Origin: a virus
IMG/VR virus record: IMGVR_UViG_3300023179_000098
Location: 1 to 64,000 of that record
Reading direction: 5' to 3' (one strand)
Length of the DNA stretch: 64,000 bases
The position numbers were made by a program, and so were the translations under genes. The notes under the pieces are model-generated. The model saw only the letters and a program-made list of their open reading frames with translations. It searched no databases and had not been told where the DNA came from. Position 1 is the first letter of the stretch. Every line of letters starts with the position of its first letter. Shown here piece after piece: positions 41,652 to 51,400 of this stretch.

Positions 41652-43589
41652 GTGGAAAAAGAATATATTGTAATATTAAAAAATGCAGCAGATTTAGATC
41701 AATTCTATGAAGATATGGAATCTCGTTATGGTGATAACGAAATTCCTGCTAGAATTATAGAATGCGCTGCAAGAAGATCTACAAGCAGAAGTACACATTA
41801 TTATCTTACAGATGAAGAAGCAGAACAAATAAAAAAAGACAGTAGAGTTTTAGATGTAACTAGAATTATAAAAGATACTAAATCTAGATCGAGATTAACT
41901 GGTTTAAATTTTGATCCTAGACAAACTTGGAATTATTATTATCCTGCTATTGCAGGAGATAGTAGAAGTTATAGCGGCTGGAATAAATTAGAATTTAATA
42001 ATGATATATGGGAGCTTTTTCCTGGTAGCACTAATCCTAATTTAAAAGGAAAAAGAGGTGCCTTTTACGGTAGTCATGCTTGGGTAAACTGGGGCTTATT
42101 AAGATGTACAAAAAGAGCTCAAATTCCTAATTGGGGATCAGATGGAAACCCAGAAGTATTTGAATCTATAGAATTAGGTGTACTGGGAGAAAATGTTGAT
42201 GTAATAATAGCAGACGGATTAGCCGATAAAAACCATGTAGAATTTAAAATTAATGTTGATGGAACAGGTATAAGTTCTAGATACAAATATTATAATTGGT
42301 TTTTACATAATTCTACTGTTAGAGGTATAACTAGTACTGAGTTTCCAAATTATAGTATTACAACTCCACTTGCTATAAATGCCGAAAATGATCATGGTAC
42401 TATGGTTAGTTCAATAGTTGCTGGAAATACTTGTGGATGGGCTAGAAAAGCTAATATTTATAATATTCCTTTTAATGATTATTGGTTAGGCTGGTATTAT
42501 AATCCTGGTAACAGTGCTGGATATGAGTATGATGTAATTAATTATATAAGAGAATTTCATAGATATAAGCCAGTAAATCCAATAACTAATCGTAAAAATC
42601 CTACCATTGTTAATATGAGTTATGGTTATGCATTACCCACTGATATGGATTCATATCAGCATATTTGGTTTATGAACAAAAAATATAGTAGACCAGGAAA
42701 TAGTTGGATAAATATTAATGGTAAACTAGATCTGACAGCAAGATTTAAATTTGGTTTAATAGATGGTTATGCTGATTTAAATGAAAATTTTATATTCTAT
42801 GCTACAAGAGTTCCTACTATTGATCAAGATATTATTGATGGTATAGCCGAAGGCATTATATTTGTAGCTGCTGCTGGAAATTCGTATAATTATGTAGATA
42901 TACCAACAGGTGCTCATTATAATAATAGATTAGTTATTTCTAATGAAACTACTTTTACTGACGATCAATACTTTCATAGAGGCGCTAGCCCTGGAGCTTG
43001 TCCAGGAGTAATTATGGTTAGTGCCGTAGACTGTACAAAAGTAGAAAGAAAAGCAAGTTTTAGTTGTGCCGGACCTAGAACCAGTATATTTGCACCAGGT
43101 GTAGGAATTACTGGAGCTGGAGTAGGAGCTTATGCTTATGATGAAAAAGAAAGTACTATAGATACAAGAACTGCTCAATTAGATAGTTCTGGAAAGTTTA
43201 TACCTAAGCCTCCATTTACTCAAATGCAGTATAAAACTAGAGCGCCTGGAACCAGTTTTGCATGTCCACAAGTAACAGGTGTTTTAGCTTGTATACTGGA
43301 AGCATATCCTACACTTAATCAAGCACAAATAACAGCTAAAATGCTTGAAATGGCTACTAAAAATCAATTATTAAATGAATCACCAGCATTTAATCCCAGT
43401 TATTCAAATACGCATTTTGGAAGAACTAATACAACAACATATGGTGCTCCTAATTTATATTTAGGATATGTTTCTCCAGCAGTAAGCCAAGCCGCCTCAG
43501 CTACACAAAAATTTCCTAAATCTAATAATGGTATTAGAAGCAGTGATGGACAAACTTGGCCTAGAGCTAAGTTTTATAGACAATCTTAA
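41652..43589 (+). CDS. subtilisin-like serine protease (S8) with I9-like propeptide
   Basis: A 645-residue protease with a complete subtilase triad: Asp188 in VDVIIADGLAD, His248 in ENDHGTMVSSIVAG and Ser535 in APGTSFACPQVTG, plus the oxyanion Asn410 in VAAAGN. Residues 1-75 (YIVILKNAADLDQFY, then HYYLTDEEAEQIKKDSRV) look like an inhibitor I9-type propeptide that folds and then silences the enzyme until it is removed. There is no signal peptide, so it acts in the infected cell or as a virion part. A large insertion lies between the His and Asn motifs. The start is GTG at 41652, one base after the fibre 2 stop. Fibre processing or digestion of host surface protein are the two plausible roles. 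Confidence 0.92.
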   Translation: MEKEYIVILKNAADLDQFYEDMESRYGDNEIPARIIECAARRSTSRSTHYYLTDEEAEQIKKDSRVLDVTRIIKDTKSRSRLTGLNFDPRQTWNYYYPAIAGDSRSYSGWNKLEFNNDIWELFPGSTNPNLKGKRGAFYGSHAWVNWGLLRCTKRAQIPNWGSDGNPEVFESIELGVLGENVDVIIADGLADKNHVEFKINVDGTGISSRYKYYNWFLHNSTVRGITSTEFPNYSITTPLAINAENDHGTMVSSIVAGNTCGWARKANIYNIPFNDYWLGWYYNPGNSAGYEYDVINYIREFHRYKPVNPITNRKNPTIVNMSYGYALPTDMDSYQHIWFMNKKYSRPGNSWININGKLDLTARFKFGLIDGYADLNENFIFYATRVPTIDQDIIDGIAEGIIFVAAAGNSYNYVDIPTGAHYNNRLVISNETTFTDDQYFHRGASPGACPGVIMVSAVDCTKVERKASFSCAGPRTSIFAPGVGITGAGVGAYAYDEKESTIDTRTAQLDSSGKFIPKPPFTQMQYKTRAPGTSFACPQVTGVLACILEAYPTLNQAQITAKMLEMATKNQLLNESPAFNPSYSNTHFGRTNTTTYGAPNLYLGYVSPAVSQAASATQKFPKSNNGIRSSDGQTWPRAKFYRQS

Positions 43590-43607
43590 TAAGGATTTAA
43601 ATATAAA

Positions 43608-46600
43608 ATGCCAGCTATAAATTTTCCAAATAGTCCAATTAATGGTCAAACTTTTACTGTTGCTGGTATAACTTATACCTATGACTCATATTATCCAAGA
43701 TGGGTAGCAAGTGTTGCTAGAGGTATTCAAGGTATTCAAGGTATTCAAGGTATCCAGGGTAGTCAAGGAATTCAAGGACGTATTGGTCCACAAGGTATTC
43801 AAAGTTTACAAGGTATACAAGGAATTCTAGGACGTCAAGGTATTCAGGGTATTCAGGGTATTCAAGGGCGTCAAGGTATTCAAGGTAATCCAGGTGAAAG
43901 AGGTCCTACAGGCGTATTTTCTATAACCAGAATTTATAGTACTAGAGCTGCATTAGAATCAGATACTAATCCACAGAAAGCAGTATTAGTATCTATGATT
44001 CCAGGAGAGTTTGCAATAGTCAAAACCACTTCTATTAGCGATCCTGATAATGGTAGAGTATATTTATGGTTAGGACCTCCCGGAGGAGCTAATTGGCTAT
44101 TCATTGGTAGTATTTTTTCAATGATTGCTTTGCAAGGCCTTCAAGGTATACAAGGTCCAAATGGTCCTATTGGAACACAAGGTTATGAGGGTCCAGTAGG
44201 ACCTCCTGGTCCTGGAGCAGATCCAGCAAATACTGGTAGTAGTATTATTCCTATTGCTGATGGTGTTTATGACTTAGGCAGTCCAACAAAAAGGTTTAAG
44301 TCATTATATTTAAAGCCTAGTACAATTTATCTTGGTGATACTAGTATTAGTATTAGCCAAAACGGTAGTTTGTCTGTTACACCGGCAGGTTCAGTTGAAC
44401 CAATTAATGTTAGCGAAAATATAGTAACTAGTAGTACACAACCATCAAACCCTAAAGAAAATTTACTATGGTTTAATACTGCTAATACAAAATTATATGT
44501 ATATTCTGCTGGAAACTGGATAGTAATTCAAGGTAGTGATGGTGCTCAAGGTGATTTAGGTTTACAAGGCGCAACTGGGTTTGAAGGACCTCAAGGTGCT
44601 AGAGGTTTTACTGGATCACAAGGTATTCAAGGTGAACAAGGTATTCAAGGTGAACCTGGTATTCAAGGTGATTTAGGTTTACAAGGTATACAAGGACCAG
44701 GCGGAGAATATTTTGTTAGTGCAGCTTATACTGGTCCAGAAGGTCCACAAGGTATTCAAGGCACTCAAGGTGATCAAGGTATACAAGGACCAGGCGGAGA
44801 ATATTTTGCAGCTGTAACTTATACTGGTCCAGAAGGTCCACAAGGTATTCAAGGCACAGAAGGTGCTCAGGGTATAGAAGGTGCTCAGGGTATAGAAGGT
44901 GCTCAAGGTTTTGACGGAATACAAGGAATTGCAGGAGAATTTGCAGCACAAGGCGTTCAAGGCGAACAAGGCGTTCAAGGCGAACAAGGGCCTCAAGGTA
45001 TACCAGGAGACGAAGGTGTACAAGGTATAAGAGGTATACAAGGTGCAAAAGGCGAATTTTTTGCTATAGAAACTTATACTGGACCTCAAGGTATACAAGG
45101 TATACAAGGTGAATCTGGTATTCAAGGACTAGATGGTTTGGGTACACAAGGTATCCAAGGTGAAATAGGTATTCAAGGGGCTCAAGGATATAGTTATTTA
45201 TACAGTTCATTAAATTATAGTCAAACAAAAGAAGCATTTCCAATAGTATTTGATAATTTAATGACTCTACCAATAGATATAGTTACATGTCAAATAACTA
45301 CAACAGGTAGCCCAGTTCAGATTATTGTTCAAAGTGAAGTAATATTTACCTTACTAACCGGCGATCCAGCAAATACAGAAGTAAATATTTATAGAGATAA
45401 TACAGAATTAAATCAATTAACAACTGTTTCTTCTTATAGTACTGGTATTAGTAATCCATTTGCAGTACAAATTATTGATAATCCTCCTACAGGCACTTAT
45501 ACATACTCATTAAAAATTAAAAGTATGTTAAATGCTTCTCAGGTTAAATTTGGCAAAATTACAGGACCAGTAATAAGTGTAGTAGAATTACATAATGTTC
45601 AAGGTACACAAGGTGTACAAGGTTTTGGATATCAACAAAATCAAGGTATACAAGGTATACAAGGAATACAAGGCCAACAGGGAATACAAGGTGATCAAGG
45701 TATACAGGGTATACATGGTATCAAAGGAGATACTGGATTAGCTTTTACAATTGCTAAGGTATATACTAGTGTAGCTACATTATTAGCAGATACTGCTCCT
45801 ACAAATATAATAGAAGGACAGTTTGCAATTGTAGATACTGGAGATGCTAATAACGTAGATAATAATCGATTATATCTATGGAATGGTGTTAATTATCAAT
45901 TTATTACAGATTTAAGTGGTTCTGCTGGTATTCAAGGTATACAGGGAGAACAAGGTATACAAGGTATACAAGGTATACAAGGTATACAAGGTATACAAGG
46001 TATACAAGGCTTACTAGGATTTCAAGGTACTCAAGGTATACAAGGTGAGCAGGGTACTCAAGGTGTACAGGGTACACAAGGTTTATTAGGATTTCAAGGT
46101 ACTCAAGGTACTCAAGGTATACAAGGTGAGCAGGGTATACAAGGTGAGCAGGGTATACAAGGTATACACGGCTTACTAGGATTTCAAGGTACTCAAGGTA
46201 TACAAGGTGAGCAGGGTATACAAGGTGAGCAGGGTATACAAGGTATACAAGGTATACAAGGTAGTCAGGGTATTCAAGGTGAGCAGGGCATACAGGGTAC
46301 TCAAGGAGAAGCTGGAGTACAAGGTTTAGACGGAATTATTGGTGGCCAAGGTACTCAAGGTACTCAAGGTGAACAAGGTACTCAAGGTGTACAGGGTACT
46401 CAAGGTGTACAGGGTACACAAGGTTTATTAGGATTTCAAGGTACTCAAGGTATACAAAGCGAACAAGGTATTCAGGGCATACAAGGCGAACAAGGTATTC
46501 AGGGTATTCAGGGTATTCAGGGTGTTCAAGGTACTAAGGGAGAAACTGGACTAGCTTTTACAATTGCTAAAATATATACCACTGTAGCGTCTTTATTAGC

Positions 46601-48167
46601 AGATACTTCGCCATCTAGTATTTTACCAGGACAATTTGCTATTGTAGATACTGGTGATTCTAATAACTTAGATAATAATAGATTATATCTATGGAATGGT
46701 GTTAATTATCAATTTATTACAGATTTAAGTGGTTCTGCTGGTATTCAAGGTATTCAAGGCACTCAAGGTATTCAAGGCACTCAAGGCGAACAGGGTATAC
46801 AGGGTATAATAGGACCACCAGCATTATGGAATTTTACTGGTGCATATAATCCAGGAGCTAGTTATGCTGTTGGAGATTTAGCCACTTATGAAGGTCAAAC
46901 TTGGTATAGACTTAATTCAAATGGCGGAAATGTTGGCGATACACCTAGTGAAGGAACTTTTTGGACCAAAATTGCATCAGTTGGATTGCAAGGTACACAA
47001 GGTACACAAGGTACACAAGGTGAACAGGGTATTCAAGGTGCTCAGGGTATTCAAGGTGCTCAGGGTATTCAAGGTGCTCAGGGTATTCAAGGTGCTCAAG
47101 GTATTCAAGGTGTTCAGGGTATTCAAGGTGAACAAGGTACTCAAGGTACTCAAGGTACTCAAGGTACTCAAGGTACTCAAGGTACTCAGGGTACTCAAGG
47201 TGCTCAGGGTACTCAAGGTGCTCAGGGTATTCAAGGTGAACAGGGTATTCAAGGTGAACAGGGTGTACAGGGTGTACAGGGTGAACAGGGATTACAAGGT
47301 GAAAAAGGTTTATCTGGACAATTTGCTGGTCAAGGTATACAGGGTATTCAAGGTGAACAGGGTATTCAAGGCACACAGGGTATTCAAGGTGAACAAGGTA
47401 TACAGGGATTACAAGGTGAAAAAGGTTTATCTGGACAATTTGCTGGTCAAGGTATACAGGGTATTCAAGGCGTACAGGGTGTACAAGGCACACAGGGTAT
47501 TCAAGGCATACAGGGATATTTAGGCTATCAAGGTATACAGGGTTCTCAAAGTGTACAAGGTATACAAGGTATTCAAGGTATACAGGGTGTACAGGGTGTA
47601 CAAGGTATACAGGGTTCTCAAAGTGTACAAGGCGTACAAGGCGTACAAGGCGTACAAGGCAATTTAGGTGCTCAAGGTATTCAGGGTTCCCAAAGTGTAC
47701 AAGGTATTCAAGGTATACAGGGTTCTCAAAGTGTACAAGGTATACAAGGTATACAGGGTTCTCAAAGTGTACAGGGTATACAGGGTGTACAAGGTATACA
47801 AGGCAATTTAGGTGCTCAAGGTATTCAGGGTGTAGGAACAACTATTAGAGTAGTAACAGTCGGTGATGCTACAAGTATTACTCCAAATGGTGATATTACA
47901 GATATGGTATATCAATCTAATAGTCAATCCGCAGGAACTTTAAATATAAATGCACCTACAGGAACACCTAGTGATGGTCAAAGATTGATGTTTAGAATAC
48001 GTAGTGTTAATGTTCAAACTTATTCTTGGAATGGTATTTATCAAGGAAGCCTAGACGTTACATTACCAACAGCTTCTAGTGGAGGCAATAAGTGGGATTA
48101 CTATGGATTTATCTATAATACAATAGCTGCAAAATGGCAACTACTAGCTAGAATGACTGGATTTTAA
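43608..48167 (+). CDS. giant collagen-like tail fibre 3
   Basis: A 1519-residue protein, the richest in collagen triplets. The N-terminus (INFPNSPINGQTFTVAGI, then YDSYYPRWVAS) is a typical phage fibre attachment segment. Modules between the Gly-X-Gln runs are a PGEFAIVKT unit, a YDLGSPTKRFKSLYLKPS strand repeat with an NLLWFNTANTKLYVY unit, a beta domain (nt 45190-45600), two near-identical FAIVDTGD units (about 45734-45925 and 46548-46740) and a short CBM5/12-like module (46828-46980). The last run has five SQSVQG interruptions where Ser replaces Gly. The C-terminal domain (MVYQSNSQSAGTLNINAP, then KWDYYGFIYNTIAAKWQL) is probably the tip. It follows the protease by 18 bases. Confidence 0.9.
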   Translation: MPAINFPNSPINGQTFTVAGITYTYDSYYPRWVASVARGIQGIQGIQGIQGSQGIQGRIGPQGIQSLQGIQGILGRQGIQGIQGIQGRQGIQGNPGERGPTGVFSITRIYSTRAALESDTNPQKAVLVSMIPGEFAIVKTTSISDPDNGRVYLWLGPPGGANWLFIGSIFSMIALQGLQGIQGPNGPIGTQGYEGPVGPPGPGADPANTGSSIIPIADGVYDLGSPTKRFKSLYLKPSTIYLGDTSISISQNGSLSVTPAGSVEPINVSENIVTSSTQPSNPKENLLWFNTANTKLYVYSAGNWIVIQGSDGAQGDLGLQGATGFEGPQGARGFTGSQGIQGEQGIQGEPGIQGDLGLQGIQGPGGEYFVSAAYTGPEGPQGIQGTQGDQGIQGPGGEYFAAVTYTGPEGPQGIQGTEGAQGIEGAQGIEGAQGFDGIQGIAGEFAAQGVQGEQGVQGEQGPQGIPGDEGVQGIRGIQGAKGEFFAIETYTGPQGIQGIQGESGIQGLDGLGTQGIQGEIGIQGAQGYSYLYSSLNYSQTKEAFPIVFDNLMTLPIDIVTCQITTTGSPVQIIVQSEVIFTLLTGDPANTEVNIYRDNTELNQLTTVSSYSTGISNPFAVQIIDNPPTGTYTYSLKIKSMLNASQVKFGKITGPVISVVELHNVQGTQGVQGFGYQQNQGIQGIQGIQGQQGIQGDQGIQGIHGIKGDTGLAFTIAKVYTSVATLLADTAPTNIIEGQFAIVDTGDANNVDNNRLYLWNGVNYQFITDLSGSAGIQGIQGEQGIQGIQGIQGIQGIQGIQGLLGFQGTQGIQGEQGTQGVQGTQGLLGFQGTQGTQGIQGEQGIQGEQGIQGIHGLLGFQGTQGIQGEQGIQGEQGIQGIQGIQGSQGIQGEQGIQGTQGEAGVQGLDGIIGGQGTQGTQGEQGTQGVQGTQGVQGTQGLLGFQGTQGIQSEQGIQGIQGEQGIQGIQGIQGVQGTKGETGLAFTIAKIYTTVASLLADTSPSSILPGQFAIVDTGDSNNLDNNRLYLWNGVNYQFITDLSGSAGIQGIQGTQGIQGTQGEQGIQGIIGPPALWNFTGAYNPGASYAVGDLATYEGQTWYRLNSNGGNVGDTPSEGTFWTKIASVGLQGTQGTQGTQGEQGIQGAQGIQGAQGIQGAQGIQGAQGIQGVQGIQGEQGTQGTQGTQGTQGTQGTQGTQGAQGTQGAQGIQGEQGIQGEQGVQGVQGEQGLQGEKGLSGQFAGQGIQGIQGEQGIQGTQGIQGEQGIQGLQGEKGLSGQFAGQGIQGIQGVQGVQGTQGIQGIQGYLGYQGIQGSQSVQGIQGIQGIQGVQGVQGIQGSQSVQGVQGVQGVQGNLGAQGIQGSQSVQGIQGIQGSQSVQGIQGIQGSQSVQGIQGVQGIQGNLGAQGIQGVGTTIRVVTVGDATSITPNGDITDMVYQSNSQSAGTLNINAPTGTPSDGQRLMFRIRSVNVQTYSWNGIYQGSLDVTLPTASSGGNKWDYYGFIYNTIAAKWQLLARMTGF
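47285..47470 (+). repeat. 69-bp direct repeat inside fibre 3
   Basis: Bases 47285-47353 recur at 47402-47470, offset by 117 bases, and include the non-collagen phrase GLQGEKGLSGQFAGQ. Recombination between the copies would delete or add exactly 39 residues without changing frame. Confidence 0.85.
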
Positions 48168-48169
48168 AA

Positions 48170-48439
48170 ATGGCTCAAGTTATTAGATTTACTAGGGATT
48201 ATAAAAATATAAAACTACAGGACAGTATTATACTACCTGAAGATCATGGAAAAACAGAAGAAGAAATAGAGCAATTAATAGAACAAAAATTTCAAAATTG
48301 GATAAATATTTTTGAGAATCCACTACCTGCTGAAGAGCCGGTAGTGGATGATCAAACTACTAATAGTGAAACAATAACACAAGAACAAGTTGCAGAATCA
48401 CAATCTGCAGAACCAGATCAACAAGAGCCTGTAGTATAA
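48170..48439 (+). CDS. hypothetical acidic protein
   Basis: An 89-residue protein between fibre 3 and the LamG adhesin. The first half (AQVIRFTRDYKNIKLQDS, then EEEIEQLIEQKFQNWINIF) is a strand plus amphipathic helix. The second half is acidic, Gln/Glu/Pro-rich and unstructured. Small proteins of this shape behind phage fibre genes are sometimes fibre-assembly chaperones, but I cannot confirm that here. Its stop codon lies in the loop end of a 10-bp terminator hairpin, so it closes the transcription unit. Confidence 0.7.
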   Translation: MAQVIRFTRDYKNIKLQDSIILPEDHGKTEEEIEQLIEQKFQNWINIFENPLPAEEPVVDDQTTNSETITQEQVAESQSAEPDQQEPVV

Positions 48440-48448
48440 CAGGCTCTT
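48423..48448 (+). terminator. hairpin overlapping the stop codon before LamG adhesin
   Basis: The 10-base arms 48423-48432 and 48439-48448 pair perfectly around AGTATA. Only a weak T-rich tail follows (ATATTATTT). It probably reduces transcription into the next gene without abolishing it, since no clear promoter is seen in the remaining 24 bases. Confidence 0.65.
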
Positions 48449-48472
48449 ATATTATTTGAGAGTAGATAAGTT

Positions 48473-51400
48473 ATGGCAACAAAAACATGGGTAGGTGCAA
48501 GTGGAGCCAGTTATAATACAGCTGCAAGCTGGAGTCCTAGCGGAGTTCCTGCTAGTGGCGACGACTTATACTTTGATATGGGCAGTGCTGATATAACTGT
48601 TACCGGATCAGCTGCAGCCACTTTTAGAAATATAACTATAACTGGCGGATTTTTACTAACATTTAGTAGTGCGCAAACTTATACTATTCAAGGTGATTTT
48701 TTAAATATTGGTACTAATGGTTCCAGATTTGCTACTGGTACAGGTACAGTGTTTCAGTGGACTGGTGGTAACGCCCAAACATTTAATCCAGGCTATGGTA
48801 CTACTTTTCATAATATTACTATAAATAAAACGCAAGGAACCACACTAACACTACAAGGTGCACTTGATGTTTTAGTAACAACTGCTAGTACACTTACTTG
48901 GACAAATGGCAATATTAATTTAAATGGTAATAGTATTAATGCTAGGGCATTTACTAGTACTGGTACTACAGCCGGCACAGATAGAACACTTACACATAAT
49001 GCAGACATTAATATTAGTGGAATTACTGGTACAGTTTTAAACTATAATAGTACACTTATTACTACAAATATAAAAACCGGTAGTTTTGTAGTTAGTCCTG
49101 TAAGTGGTACTAATAGTATTACTGTTACAGGTATGGGCGGTCAAATGTCTGCTACTGTTGCGGCTACTCAAGTTAGAAGTCGTGCACCTAACCTTAAACT
49201 ATATGCTGGTGGAGATGTAGCTGAAAATGCTAGAAATTATGTTGTCACAGGTGCCTGGGAGTATATTAATGCAAATTCAAACTTTACTAACGGTAGTTAT
49301 TTTGGTACTTGGACAGGTATAGATGGTAACGGCGCAACTTTTGTTCAAGGCACAGCTACAACTAATAATGAAGTAAGTGGATGGCTATTTCTAGAAAGTA
49401 ATAAGACCAGTTATTGGAATTACGACCCTAGAGTTTATAGAATTAGTACAGTTGCTGGAGGTGTTGCTGCTGGTACAGTATTAACTAATGCTGTGGTCAA
49501 TGTTACTGGAGATGCTAATGATGCTAAAGCTGCAATATTTGATTTAGCCTGTCAATATGCCACACATAATATTGGCATATTAGCAAATTTTGCTAGTTAT
49601 AATAATTTTATTTTAAACTGTAGTGGTGCTAATAGTACGTTTAATTTTATAAGGGTATATGATGATATAAATACTAGTGGTACAACTCAGATTAATTTAA
49701 GTTCTACCAATGGAGCCTATAACTGGTCTAACAGTAATACAAATCTACGAGCAGGCACAATTACACACACTCAAGGTACTTTAAATCTAAATGGCAATAA
49801 TATTTATACCAGAAACTGGAGTACTAGTGGTGGCAATAGAACTTATAATTTTGGTAATGGTTGGATAGTAGTTAATGGTAGCCATAGAGATGGCATAAAT
49901 GGTGCTGGTACTCTAAGTATGAGTACTCAAACAGCTAGTACTACTCTAACTAGTGATTGTAATACAAATGCAGATGGTGGATTTATTATACAATCTACTG
50001 GTACTTGCAGTCTTACAGCTAGTCATTGGTCTGCAGAAACTTTACCAAATCTAGTTGTAAATAGTATTAGTGGAACACTAACTACTACTAGTTTAAGCGG
50101 ATCTTGTAGAACCCTAAGATTATGGGGTTCAGTAGTTATAGGTACTTCCAGTACTGCTGTATCACTTTCATTTAGAGATACTCCAGTCGATAATGGGTCT
50201 GGTATACCTTCAATATTACAGTGGAATGGTCAAGATCCACAAGGCACATTAAGTACTAGATATTTAAATATACAATTTCTTCATACTACTAATAACGTTT
50301 ACTTAGATTGGAGATTTGAAGGAGCAGGAGCAGGAGCTGCTAGTACTGATAGACGCAGATTAGGTGCTATTACTACTGATACTGTTAGTTTAGGTGTTAA
50401 TAATAGCATAACTATACGGGCATATTGTACCAGTATAAACTACACCAAACCAGATGGTACTGTAAACATAGAATATTGTGATGTAGCTACAACATCAACA
50501 TTTAATCCAGCTAGTGGTACCACAACATTTAATTACAATAATATACTTACTACAGATTTAATATGCGGCGGCAGTGCCGGAACCAATACACATAACTTAA
50601 ATTATTATAGAAATGGTACTGGACTACCCCAAGCTACAGCAGGCGTTAGATTTGGACAACTAACATTAAGTGGTACTAGTACTTCAAACGTATATAATTT
50701 ATACGATGTAGTACTTACTGGAAATACTACTAGTTTAGATTTAAATTTTACTGGAGGTGGCACACTATTTATTAGAAATAGTAATAGCACTGTAGGTAGA
50801 TTTACTTGTACTGAAACTACAATTGCCAGAACGATTAACTTTGGCACTTATTGGTTAGGTTTAGAAGCTAGTGGAATATTAACTTATACTCCTGGAACTA
50901 GTCCTACTGTAATTTTTACATCTGTTACAACTACTACACAAAAAACACATTATAGCGGAGCAGGTGGTATTGCTATTAGAGGTAGTGGAGTTGGTTTAAC
51001 TACTAGTAATATAGCAGAATCAAATGCTTTAAATTTACTATTTGAAGATGGTTATAGTGCAACTTTTACAACTCCGGTATACAGAAACATAATAACAGTT
51101 ACTGGACCAAATGAGTATAAAAGTGGTGGTTGGTTTAGTACTACAGGTGCTCAAACACTTACAATATACGGAGACTTACTATTACACTATGGCCCAGAAC
51201 AGGCCAACACAATGAATTGGCCAAGCTATACATTTAATTTTAGTGGAACCGATACTAGTGTACCACAGTATATAAATACTAATAATTATTTTGGTAATAG
51301 TTTTCAACCACAAATTGTAATCGGTACTGCTAACTTTAATGCCGGTGCACCAAAAATATTAAGCACTACTGGCAGACCTACTTATATTAAAACAGTAAAT

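Noticed and set aside
33945-47830. CRISPR-like tandem repeats
   Set aside because: The repeats are 9-18 bases, contiguous, in phase with codons and without spacers; they encode Gly-X-Gln triplets.
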